Below are positions 36,242-43,758 of a stretch of DNA of 64,000 bases, one piece after another. Source of the DNA: RYN-230 sp963718305 (GTDB lineage: Bacteria > Actinomycetota > Actinomycetes > Streptosporangiales > Streptosporangiaceae); assembly GCA_963718305.1 (NCBI GenBank), contig CAVQZG010000020.1:434001-498000 (forward strand), given 5' to 3'. Both the position numbers and the translations under genes were made by a program. Numbering within the stretch: position 1 is the stretch's first letter; the number at the start of each line of letters is the position of its first letter. The notes beneath the pieces were generated by a model, which saw only the letters and a list, made by a program, of their open reading frames with translations, did not search any database and was not told where the DNA came from.

Positions 36242-36514
36242 GTGAGTACCGTTACCGAATCAGGCACGCGCTCGTCGGGGAAGCGGATCGGCGCCCTGAT
36301 TCTCGCCATCGTGGGGATTCTGCTGGTCATCCTGGCCGTGATCTACCTGGTCACCGCGGCTGGGTCACTGCCGAGCTTCATCCCCGGCCATATCCAGGGC
36401 TCGACCGGTCACCACCCGCTGCGGGCGGGCGTGGCCTTGGTGGTGGGCCTGGTCCTGCTGGGCGGGGCCTGGTGGCTCGGCTTCGGCGGCCGGAAGTCCA
36501 CCGGCGCCAGCTGA
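36242..36514 (+). CDS. Small two-span membrane protein
   Basis: This 90-residue protein has two hydrophobic segments (residues about 18-41, ALILAIVGILLVILAVIYLV, and 62-82, VALVVGLVLLGGAWWLG) joined by a short polar loop. GTG 36242 has AGGAGG at six-base spacing, an excellent site, so the gene is real despite its length. A strong hairpin follows at 36563-36591. I do not recognise a family with a known role. Confidence 0.82.
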   Translation: MSTVTESGTRSSGKRIGALILAIVGILLVILAVIYLVTAAGSLPSFIPGHIQGSTGHHPLRAGVALVVGLVLLGGAWWLGFGGRKSTGAS

Positions 36515-36562
36515 AGTCCCCGGCGCCAGCTACGGTCCACCGGCGCAACACACGACCCACTG

Positions 36563-36591
36563 GGCCGCCCCCGCCTCATGCGGGGGCGGCC
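36563..36591 (+). terminator. Strong GC hairpin after the small membrane gene
   Basis: GGCCGCCCCCGC (36563-36574) pairs exactly with GCGGGGGCGGCC (36580-36591) around the loop CTCAT. No U tract follows. It separates the genes ending at 36514 and starting at 36610. Confidence 0.65.
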
Positions 36592-36609
36592 TACCCCTAG
36601 GATCGGGCC

Positions 36610-37218
36610 ATGTCTTTTACCGACCGGTTGCTGCTGTGGTTTCATATCGGCTTTGTCATTTTCGCCATTGGCCCGGTCACGATCGCCACCATGTCCACGC
36701 CGCGCTATATCCGGGCCCGCAACGTGGGCGTGCTCCGCTACCTGTCGCGGATGACCCGGATCTTCGGGGCTGCGTCGCTCGGCGTGCTGCTGTTCGGCAT
36801 TATCGCGGGCCAGTCTCTGCACGACATGACCAAGACCTGGGTAACCGCGTCGATGACCCTGTTCGTGGTGGCCCTGGTCCTGCTGGTGCTCATCATGCGC
36901 GACCAGCACAAGGCGATCGTCGCCGTCGAAGGCAGCCTCGCCGCCGCCCCCGGGGATAACCCTGCGGGGGCGCCCGCGGCAGCCCCGGCAGCTAGTTCCG
37001 CCACGGCCAGTTCCGCGGCGGCCGGCGGCCCGGAGCCCACCGCGGCGGACGTCGAGCCCGCCCCGGCCAGCCAGCCCGCCAGCGGTACCGCCACGGCGAC
37101 CGCGACCGCGACGCGGGTGCATGTGGCCACGGTGGAGCGCGGCCGGATCGCCTCGCTGGCCGGCGTGGTCAGCCTCATCTGGCTGGTCATCCTGGTGCTG
37201 ATGGTCTGGAGGCCCTGA
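36610..37218 (+). CDS. Integral membrane protein (DUF2269-like)
   Basis: This 202-residue protein has four predicted spans: residues about 7-28 (LLLWFHIGFVIFAIGPVTIATM), 51-66, 77-98 and 181-199. Between spans three and four is a 60-residue Ala/Pro/Thr-rich low-complexity loop. The N-terminus with a membrane His and the pattern of the first two helices recall DUF2269-type proteins, but I am not certain of the family. It stands alone between the hairpin and the convergent cystathionine gene. Confidence 0.75.
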   Translation: MSFTDRLLLWFHIGFVIFAIGPVTIATMSTPRYIRARNVGVLRYLSRMTRIFGAASLGVLLFGIIAGQSLHDMTKTWVTASMTLFVVALVLLVLIMRDQHKAIVAVEGSLAAAPGDNPAGAPAAAPAASSATASSAAAGGPEPTAADVEPAPASQPASGTATATATATRVHVATVERGRIASLAGVVSLIWLVILVLMVWRP

Positions 37219-37255
37219 CCGCTCCCGGCCCTCGTGTGGTCCGGGTTGCCCAGCG

Positions 37256-38443
37256 CTACAGGCCGGCCAGCGCCTGGCGAAGGTCCTCCAGCAGGTCGGC
37301 AGCGGTCTCGATGCCGACCGACAGCCTGATCAGGTCGTCCGGCACCTCCAGCGGCGAGCCGGCCGCCGAGGCGTGCGTCATCCGGCCCGGGTGCTCGATG
37401 AGCGACTCCACTCCGCCGAGGGACTCCCCCAGCGTGAACAGCCGGGTCCGGCCGCAGGCCGCGACGGCGGCCTCCACGCCGCCCCGGACCCGGAACGACA
37501 CCATCCCGCCGAAGTCACGCATCTGCTTGGCCGCCACCTCGTGGCCCGGGTGGCTGGGCAGCCCCGGGTAACGCACCTGCGTGACCGCCGGGTGGCTGAT
37601 CAGCATGTCCGCGACCCGGGCCGCGTTCCGCGAGTGCTGGTCCATGCGGACGGCCAGGGTCTTCACGCCGCGCAGCGTCAGCCAGGCGTCGAACGGGCCG
37701 GCCACCGCGCCCGTCGTGTTCTGCAGGAAAGCCAGGCGCTCGCCGAGCGCCGGGTCCGCGACCACCACCGCCCCGCCGACCACGTCCGAGTGGCCGCCGA
37801 GGTACTTCGTGGTGGAGTGGACCACCGCGTCCGCGCCGAGCGCGAGCGGCTGCTGCAGGTACGGGGAGGCGAACGTGTTGTCCACTACCAGCAGCGCGCC
37901 CGCCTGGTGGGCTACGTCCGCGAGCGCGCTGATGTCCGCAATGGACAGCAGCGGGTTGGTCGGGGTCTCGGCCCAGAGCACCCGGGCCGGGCGCTCGGCG
38001 AGCGCCTCCGCCACCGCGGCGATGTCGCTGATCGGCACCGGCCGGTAGCTCACGCCCCATTCGACCAGGACCCGGGACATGAGCCGGAACGTCCCGCCGT
38101 ACGCGTCGTCGGGGATGACCACGTGATCCCCGGGGGCGCACACCGCCCGTAGCAGGCAGTCCTCGGCTGCCATCCCGGACGCGAACGCCAGCGCGCGGCG
38201 GCCGCCCTCCAGCGCGGCCAGGCACTCCTCCAGGGCGTGCCGGGTGGGGTTCGCGGTCCGCGAGTACTCATATCCATCGCGGAGCCCGCCGACCCCGTCC
38301 TGCTTGTAGGTGGACACCTGGTAGATGGGCGGGACCACGGCACCGGTCTGCGGGTCAGGCTCCTGGCCAGCGTGAATGGCCAGCGTCTCGAACCCGTCCG
38401 GATTAGCGGCTGAGTTGGTCGTCACCTTCACACTCTGGCACAT
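37256..38443 (-). CDS. metB: Cystathionine gamma-synthase/lyase
   Basis: This 395-residue PLP enzyme of the Cys/Met metabolism family shows YEYSRTANPTRHALE, SGMAAEDCLLRA and HSTTKYLGGHSDVVGG, with the PLP lysine in TTKYLGG. It either makes cystathionine from an activated homoserine or cleaves it to cysteine; actinobacterial members next to cbs can do either, and sequence alone does not separate them. ATG 38443 is used; GTG 38431 and 38425 are close alternatives. It lies downstream of cbs on the same strand, forming a transsulfuration pair separated by a tandem repeat. Confidence 0.93.
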   Translation of the reverse strand: MCQSVKVTTNSAANPDGFETLAIHAGQEPDPQTGAVVPPIYQVSTYKQDGVGGLRDGYEYSRTANPTRHALEECLAALEGGRRALAFASGMAAEDCLLRAVCAPGDHVVIPDDAYGGTFRLMSRVLVEWGVSYRPVPISDIAAVAEALAERPARVLWAETPTNPLLSIADISALADVAHQAGALLVVDNTFASPYLQQPLALGADAVVHSTTKYLGGHSDVVGGAVVVADPALGERLAFLQNTTGAVAGPFDAWLTLRGVKTLAVRMDQHSRNAARVADMLISHPAVTQVRYPGLPSHPGHEVAAKQMRDFGGMVSFRVRGGVEAAVAACGRTRLFTLGESLGGVESLIEHPGRMTHASAAGSPLEVPDDLIRLSVGIETAADLLEDLRQALAGL

Positions 38444-38450
38444 CCACGCC

Positions 38451-38542
38451 GGTCATCTCAGGCACTGGTCATCTCAGGCACTGGTCATCTGATGCACGGG
38501 TCATCTCAGGTACGGGTCGATTCACGTACCGGTCAACTCACC
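38451..38542. repeat. 16-base tandem repeat spanning the cbs stop codon
   Basis: Five full units and part of a sixth of GGTCATCTCAGGCACT type lie head to tail. Units at 38451 and 38467 are identical; those at 38483, 38499 and 38515 diverge stepwise. The repeat begins inside the last codons of cbs and fills the gap to metB. Confidence 0.88.
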
Positions 38543-39922
38543 CGCCGCCGCCAGGAAAGTTAGTACGTCCTGCCGGGTGATCAGGCCGGACGGGCGGCCG
38601 TCCACCAGGACCACCGCGGCGCCCGCCTTCTCCAGCGCGCCCACCGCCCGGCTTACCGGCTCACCGGAGCCCACCATGGGCAGCGGCGCCGACATGTGCC
38701 CCTCGATCGGGTCATGCGGCCGGGCCCGGCCGGAGACCAGCGCGTCCAGCAGGTCACTTTCCACGATGGAGCCGACCACCTCCGCGGCCATGACCGGCGG
38801 CTCCTCCTTCATGACCGGCAACTGGGAGACGTTGTACTCGCGCAGCAGCCCGATCGCGGCCGAGACGGTCTCCTCCGGATGGGCGTGCACGAACTCCGGC
38901 AGCCCGGGCAGCTTCCGGCCCAGCACGTCAGCGACCCGGGGCTCCTTGGTCTCGGAGGTGAGGAAGCCGTAGTCGGCCATCCACTCGTCGTTGAAGATCT
39001 TCGCCAGGTAACCGCGCCCGGTGTCCGGGAGCAGGACCACGATCACATCGTCCGGCGTCGCGGCCGCGGCCACCCGCAGCGCGGCCACCACGGCCAGGCC
39101 GCACGACCCGCCGGTGAGCAGCGCCTCCTCCCGGGCCAGCCTGCGGGTCATCAGGAACGACTCGGCGTCGCTGACCGCCATCACCTCATCGCACACGGCC
39201 GGGTCATAGTTGGCCGGCCAGATGTCCTCGCCCACCCCCTCGACCAGGTAGGGGCGCCCGGTACCGCCGGAGTACACCGAGCCCTCCGGGTCGGCCCCGA
39301 TCACCCGGACCCGGCCGCCGGATACCTCCTTGAGGTACCGGCCGGTCCCGGTGATGGTGCCGCCGGTGCCGATGCCCGCCACGAAGTGGGTGACCCGGCC
39401 GTCCGTCTGGGCCCAGATCTCCGGGCCGGTCGAGTGGTAGTGCGAGGCCGGGTTCTCCGGGTTGGCGTACTGGTCCGGCTTCCACCCGCCCGGGGTCTCG
39501 GCGGCCAGCCGGCTGGACACCGAATAGTAGGAGTCGGGGTGCTCGGGGGACACGGTGCCCGGGCAGACCACCACCTCGGCGCCGTAGGCGCGCAGCACGC
39601 TGATCTTGTCCTGGCCGACCTTGTCCGGGCAGACGAACACGCACCGGTAACCCTTCTGGGCCGCCACGATGGCCAGGCCCACCCCCGTGTTCCCGGAGGT
39701 GGGCTCCACGATGGTGCCGCCCGGGCGCAGTTCACCGGAAGCCTCCGCCGCCTCCACCATCCGCAGCGCGATCCGGTCCTTCACCGAGCCGCCCGGGTTG
39801 AAGTACTCGACCTTGGCCAGCACGGCCGGGGCCTGGCCCCCGCCCACGGCCTTCGTCACCGACTGCAGCCTGACCAGCGGGGTGTTCCCGACCAGCTCGA
39901 TCAGGGACTCATGGACCTGCAT
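38522..39922 (-). CDS. cbs: Cystathionine beta-synthase
   Basis: This 466-residue PLP enzyme condenses serine and homocysteine to cystathionine, the first step of reverse transsulfuration. The catalytic core shows the PLP lysine in FNPGGSVKDRIA, SGNTGVGLA and the phosphate loop GIGTGGTITG. Two C-terminal CBS domains (VSQLPVMKE ... GSIVESDLL; AVVLVDGRPSGLITRQDVL) form a Bateman module that may bind an adenosyl ligand. The start is ATG 39922 with GAGGTGG upstream. With the next gene it routes methionine sulfur to cysteine, and so to mycothiol. Confidence 0.95.
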   Translation of the reverse strand: MQVHESLIELVGNTPLVRLQSVTKAVGGGQAPAVLAKVEYFNPGGSVKDRIALRMVEAAEASGELRPGGTIVEPTSGNTGVGLAIVAAQKGYRCVFVCPDKVGQDKISVLRAYGAEVVVCPGTVSPEHPDSYYSVSSRLAAETPGGWKPDQYANPENPASHYHSTGPEIWAQTDGRVTHFVAGIGTGGTITGTGRYLKEVSGGRVRVIGADPEGSVYSGGTGRPYLVEGVGEDIWPANYDPAVCDEVMAVSDAESFLMTRRLAREEALLTGGSCGLAVVAALRVAAAATPDDVIVVLLPDTGRGYLAKIFNDEWMADYGFLTSETKEPRVADVLGRKLPGLPEFVHAHPEETVSAAIGLLREYNVSQLPVMKEEPPVMAAEVVGSIVESDLLDALVSGRARPHDPIEGHMSAPLPMVGSGEPVSRAVGALEKAGAAVVLVDGRPSGLITRQDVLTFLAAAGELTGT

Positions 39923-40087
39923 CGCCACCACCTCATCGGAACCACGGGCTCGGTCGTGGTTGCCCAGGGGGACCGGCGGCCCGCCCCGGGCATGCTCTGA
40001 AAGCACCGACGCTATCCCAGCTGACCAGCACGACTGTCCCTGCCCGGCCTACCCGGGGATGATAGTCAGGCCCGCCGTGGTTTAAGC

Positions 40088-40099
40088 TACTGGCCAGTA
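40088..40099. promoter_or_regulatory. Palindrome before the thiolase gene
   Basis: TACTGGCCAGTA is a perfect 12-base palindrome, 68 bases before the thiolase start and next to TTTAAG. It resembles sites of TetR-type fatty-acid regulators, but the regulator is not in this window. Confidence 0.5.
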
Positions 40100-40166
40100 A
40101 TGAGACGGCCGCGTGACCACACCCCGTGATCCGCTCACGCCCGCAGCGGCAGCAAGGGAGCCCGCC

Positions 40167-41387
40167 ATGCCCGAGGCAGTCATCGTCGCCACCGCACGCT
40201 CGCCTATCGGCCGGGCCTTCAAGGGATCGCTTACCTCGATCCGCCCGGACGACCTCACCGTGCAGCTGGTGTCCGCGGCCCTGGCCAAGGTCCCGCAGCT
40301 CAGCCCGGACGACATCGACGACCTCATGCTCGGCTGCGGCCTGCCCGGCGGCGAGCAGGGCTTCAACATGGCCCGCGTGGTCGCCGTGCTTCTCGGTTAC
40401 GACAACCTGCCCGGCACCACGGTGACCCGGTACTGCTCCTCCTCGCTGCAGACCACCCGGATGGCCTACCACGCCATCAAGGCCGGCGAGGGTGACGTGT
40501 TCATCTCGGCCGGCGTGGAATGCGTCAGCCGTTTCGCCACCGGCAGCAGCGACAGCTGGCCCGACACGCACAACGCTGTCTTCGCGGACGCCGAGGCCCG
40601 CTCCGGGGCGCTCGGCGCGGGCGGCGTCCCGGTCTGGCACGACCCCCGGGAGGACGCCACGATCCCGGACGTCTACATCGCGATGGGCCAGACGGCGGAG
40701 AACGTCGCCGCGCTGCGCGGGATTTCGCGGGCCGCCCAGGACGAGTTCGGTGTCCGGTCGCAGAACCTGGCCGAGAAGGCGCTCGCCAACGGGTTCTGGC
40801 AGCGGGACATTACCCCGATCACCCTCCCGGACGGGACCGTGGTGAGCGCGGACGACGGCCCGCGGCCCGGGACCACCCTGGAGAAGGTGGCCACCCTGAA
40901 GCCGGTGTTCCGGCCGGACGGGACCGTCACCGCCGGGAACTGCTGCCCGCTCAACGACGGCGCAGCCGCGGTCGTGGTGATGAGCGACGTGAAGGCGGCC
41001 CAGCTCGGCATTACCCCGCTAGCCAGGATCGTAGCGACCGGCGTGACCGGTCTGTCCCCGGAGATCATGGGGCTCGGGCCGGTGGCGGCCTCGCGGCAGG
41101 CGCTGAACCGGGCCGGGATGACCATCGACGACATCGACCTCGTGGAGATCAACGAGGCGTTCGCGGCGCAGGTCATCCCCTCCGCCGCGGACCTCGGCAT
41201 CGACCCCGACAAGCTCAACGTGAACGGCGGGGCTATCGCGGTTGGCCACCCCTTCGGCATGACCGGGGCGCGCATCACCTCCACCCTGCTGAACAGCCTC
41301 CAGTTCCACGACAAGACCTTCGGCCTGGAGACCATGTGCGTAGGCGGCGGGCAGGGCATGGCCATGATCGTGGAGCGGCTCTCGTAA
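40167..41387 (+). CDS. Acetyl-CoA C-acyltransferase (thiolase)
   Basis: This 406-residue thiolase catalyses the last step of beta-oxidation or the reverse condensation. The nucleophilic cysteine is C90 in TRYCSSSLQTTRMA, the His/Asn sites are in EINEAFAAQV and GHPFGMTGAR, and the second catalytic Cys is in CVGGGQGMA. ATG 40167 has AAGGGAG six bases upstream. It is divergent from cbs. In mycobacteria a fadA3-type thiolase also lies near cbs, so the neighbourhood is probably ancestral. Confidence 0.95.
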   Translation: MPEAVIVATARSPIGRAFKGSLTSIRPDDLTVQLVSAALAKVPQLSPDDIDDLMLGCGLPGGEQGFNMARVVAVLLGYDNLPGTTVTRYCSSSLQTTRMAYHAIKAGEGDVFISAGVECVSRFATGSSDSWPDTHNAVFADAEARSGALGAGGVPVWHDPREDATIPDVYIAMGQTAENVAALRGISRAAQDEFGVRSQNLAEKALANGFWQRDITPITLPDGTVVSADDGPRPGTTLEKVATLKPVFRPDGTVTAGNCCPLNDGAAAVVVMSDVKAAQLGITPLARIVATGVTGLSPEIMGLGPVAASRQALNRAGMTIDDIDLVEINEAFAAQVIPSAADLGIDPDKLNVNGGAIAVGHPFGMTGARITSTLLNSLQFHDKTFGLETMCVGGGQGMAMIVERLS

Positions 41388-41508
41388 GAGACGCCCAGGT
41401 AAAGCCGGACTATCCGGGGCATTGCGGAAGCCTTAAGCCAGGGGGTTGTCAGGGGCGCACCGGTGGTGCAGGCTCGACAGGGAGAACAGCCTGCCCCTGG
41501 AGGTGGCC

Positions 41509-41742
41509 ATGTCACTGAATCACTCTCCGGAGATGCACAAGAACATCATCGCCCGGATCCCCTCGGTGACCGGGCGCGAGCTCCGTGAGTGGTTCATCCG
41601 GCTGGAATCCGGGCCCCCGTTCTCCCGCTGTGAAGAACGGGCTCATTGGCTGTCCGACGAGCACGGGCTGTCGCACGGGTACGCCTCGGCGATCGTGCAC
41701 GAGTACGAGTTCCGCCGCCGTCTCCGGCTGAACAGCGCCTGA
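41509..41742 (+). CDS. Small DUF4287-type protein
   Basis: This 77-residue soluble protein has MHKNIIARIPSVTGRELREWFIRL and CEERAHWLSDEHGLSHGYASAIVHEYEFRRR. This matches the DUF4287 pattern, in which a two-helix unit ends in HGLSHGYA(N/S)AIVHE. ATG 41509 has GGAGGTGG directly upstream. It ends 20 bases before the PPOX gene and may share its transcript. Function is unknown. Confidence 0.85.
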   Translation: MSLNHSPEMHKNIIARIPSVTGRELREWFIRLESGPPFSRCEERAHWLSDEHGLSHGYASAIVHEYEFRRRLRLNSA

Positions 41743-41761
41743 GCTGGGCTAGCCCAAACCA

Positions 41762-42172
41762 GTGCAGCCAGACCAGGCCCGGGAGTTCCTGCGGGCCAAT
41801 CACCGGGCCGTGCTGGCCACGACCCGCGCCGACGGGCGGCCGCAGCTGTCCCCGGTGGCCTGCGGCGTGGACGCCGCCGGGCGGGTGATCATCAGCACCC
41901 GCGAGACGGCGGTCAAGACCAGGAACCTGCGGCGCAACCCGCTCGCCTCACTCTGCGTGTTCACCGAGGCCTTCTTCGGCGGGTGGGTCCAGGTCGAGGG
42001 CAAGGCGGAAATCGTTTCGCTGCCCGAGGCGATGGAGTTCCTGGTCGAGTACTACCGGCTGGTCTCGGGCGAGCATCCGGACTGGGATGACTACCGCGCG
42101 GCCATGCGGCGGGAACGCCGGTGCCTGATCCGGATCGAGATCGAACGGGCCGGGCCGGACATCAGCGGCTAG
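41762..42172 (+). CDS. PPOX-class flavin- or F420-dependent oxidoreductase
   Basis: This 136-residue split-barrel protein has LRANHRAVLATTRADGRPQLSPVACGVD, the strand-turn RVIISTRETAVKTRNLRRNP and WVQVEGKAEIVSLPEAMEFLVEYYR. These are typical of the small pyridoxamine-phosphate-oxidase-like enzymes that use F420 or FMN in actinobacteria; which cofactor is not decidable by eye. GTG 41762 is the start. The substrate is unknown. Confidence 0.88.
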   Translation: MQPDQAREFLRANHRAVLATTRADGRPQLSPVACGVDAAGRVIISTRETAVKTRNLRRNPLASLCVFTEAFFGGWVQVEGKAEIVSLPEAMEFLVEYYRLVSGEHPDWDDYRAAMRRERRCLIRIEIERAGPDISG

Positions 42173-42688
42173 TCCCGGATGGTCGCCGCCCCGCGGCCGT
42201 CCCGCGCCACCCGGCGGCCGCCTGCGCCGCTCCCTGCTGACCAGAGCCGGTTCAAGCTCACTGCCGTCCCCTGCGTCACCTGCGCCGCTGCAGTGCGCTC
42301 AGGCTTGCCAAGTCCGGTGCCAGCTACTGCAAGGTCGCGCTGCAGGCTGCAATGCCGGGCACACTCAGTCAGCGTGACGGCCCGCGATCACAAGTTAGAT
42401 CACCGAGCCGAAAGGGGCAACTGTGGCCAAACACGATTCGCCGCGGGTTGCTCTCGGCGCGGCCGGAGTTCGCGTGCAACAACCATGCTGCTCATGGCAG
42501 GTATGGCCGGATTTGCTGACTGACGATTTAGGCGGTGAACATGGATCGGCAACGGCGTGAATGGCGGCCTTTTCGCACTGAGTGCCGAGATACCCCCGGC
42601 GGTGTGCGACAAGCGAACGGCGCGTATGCCGTGGCCAGCGGGCTTTCCCGGCCAGATCAGGGCAGCTCGGGGACCACTTACATGCGAG
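42173..42688. other. About 500 bases without a convincing gene
   Basis: G+C is lower here than in neighbouring genes, and no long frame has family features. One short frame, GTG 42423 to TGA 42560 (45 residues, Cys/Trp-containing, with a TTA codon and AAAGGGG upstream), could be a small protein but has no recognised homology. The stretch ends at the tRNA-like gene. Confidence 0.6.
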
Positions 42689-42761
42689 TGCCCCCGGTCG
42701 GAGTCGAACCGACACTGGGGACCCTTTTAGGGGCCGGCCTCTTCCCTTGGGCTACGGGGGC
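42689..42761 (-). tRNA. tRNA-like gene with unusual anticodon loop
   Basis: The minus strand folds as a 73-base cloverleaf. The 7-bp acceptor stem GCCCCCG/CGGGGGC is perfect, the discriminator is A, and the T arm GTCGG-TTCGACT-CCGAC is perfect, with a 5-base variable loop CCAGT. The D stem is GCC/GGC with one mismatch. The anticodon stem GGCCC/GGTCC has one C/U mismatch and encloses CTAAAAG, which gives anticodon AAA at 42726-42728. A34 is very rare in bacterial tRNAs outside Arg, so the identity (nominally Phe) is doubtful; a base-calling error or a non-standard tRNA is possible. CCA is not encoded. Confidence 0.68.
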
Positions 42762-42927
42762 TGGGTAATAATACCCCGGAGCGTCTGAGCGACTCTCGGG
42801 CAGCCGAATTGATACAGAATGTTTCGCCCGGGGGGAGTTTTCTATTTTCACTTGGACGCCGAATGCAAAGCGTAACCATTTCGATTACGTTCGACGGCGT
42901 TTGCTTACGGAGCGTTACCGATCCACC
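42762..42927. promoter_or_regulatory. AT-rich region upstream of the tRNA-like gene
   Basis: On the minus strand this precedes the tRNA-like gene. GGGTA-ATAA-TACCC (42763-42776) is an inverted repeat touching the tRNA 5' end, and on the minus strand it contains TATTAT, a possible -10. Several CGTAAC/GTTACG motifs lie further up. No gene was found. Confidence 0.45.
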
Positions 42928-43758
42928 TCAGTGCGCCGGATCCGCGCCCAAGCCAGCCTTCAGGCGAGCTCGCTCGAAGACCGTATCCAGCATGCCAGGG
43001 GTGACCCGGCCAGTGAACGTGTTCTGCTGACTCGGGTGATAACAGCCGATCAGAACCAGGTCGCGGCCGGGCCCGGGGCCGGGCAGCGTGACCTCTGCAC
43101 CGTGCCCGAAGGCCGGCCGTGGCCGGGGCGGCGGGTAACCGGAATCACGCAGCACCGGCCATAGCGCCTGCCAGGCGTATCCGCCCAGGCACACGAGGAC
43201 GCGAAGTGACCGGCTCAGGAAGCCGATCTCCGCGGTCAGCCAGGGTGTGCAGGTGTCGCGCTCGGTCACGGTGGGCTTGTTGGCCGGCGGGGCGCACCGG
43301 ACCGCGGCCCCCACCCACGTGTCCAGCAGCCGCTGCCCGTCCCCCGCTCTGACGCTGGCCGCCTGGGCGGCCAGGCCGCAGCGATGCAGCGAGGCGAACA
43401 GCACGTCTCCGCTCCGGTCCCCGGTGAAGATCCGCCCGGTCCGGTTCCCGCCGTGGGCGGCCGGGGCCAGGCCCACGATCAGGATGCGCGCGTGCTCGTC
43501 ACCCCAGCCGGCGACCGGGCGTCCCCAGTACGGTTCGTCGCTGTGCGCCCGGCGCTTGACCCGGGCCACCTGCTCCCGCCACTCGACCAGCCGGGGGCAG
43601 GCGCGGCAGACCGATTCCCTGGCCACCAGCTCGGCCAGCGTGCCGGCCCCGGCCGCCAGCGCGCGGACCCCGGCGGGGTCGTGGGCCACCGGGGTGTCCG
43701 GGGTGGCGGGGTCATCCGGCCAGCCCGATCCCGGCTCAGCCGGGCCGTGCAGATTCAC
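42928..43758 (-). CDS. Uracil-DNA glycosylase, family 5 (UdgB-like)
   Basis: This 276-residue base-excision repair enzyme has motif A GLAPAAHGGNRTGRIFTGD, without the Asp/Asn of classical Ung, as in family 5. Motif B is CYHPSQQNTFTG. Iron-sulfur cysteines are in ESVCRACPRL, VRCAPP and CTPW. It would remove uracil and possibly hypoxanthine. Its GTG start overlaps the ppx stop by four bases (GTGA), so it ends the mfd-to-udg block by translational coupling. Its presence beside mfd and mazG makes the block rich in genome-maintenance functions. Confidence 0.91.
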   Translation of the reverse strand: MNLHGPAEPGSGWPDDPATPDTPVAHDPAGVRALAAGAGTLAELVARESVCRACPRLVEWREQVARVKRRAHSDEPYWGRPVAGWGDEHARILIVGLAPAAHGGNRTGRIFTGDRSGDVLFASLHRCGLAAQAASVRAGDGQRLLDTWVGAAVRCAPPANKPTVTERDTCTPWLTAEIGFLSRSLRVLVCLGGYAWQALWPVLRDSGYPPPRPRPAFGHGAEVTLPGPGPGRDLVLIGCYHPSQQNTFTGRVTPGMLDTVFERARLKAGLGADPAH

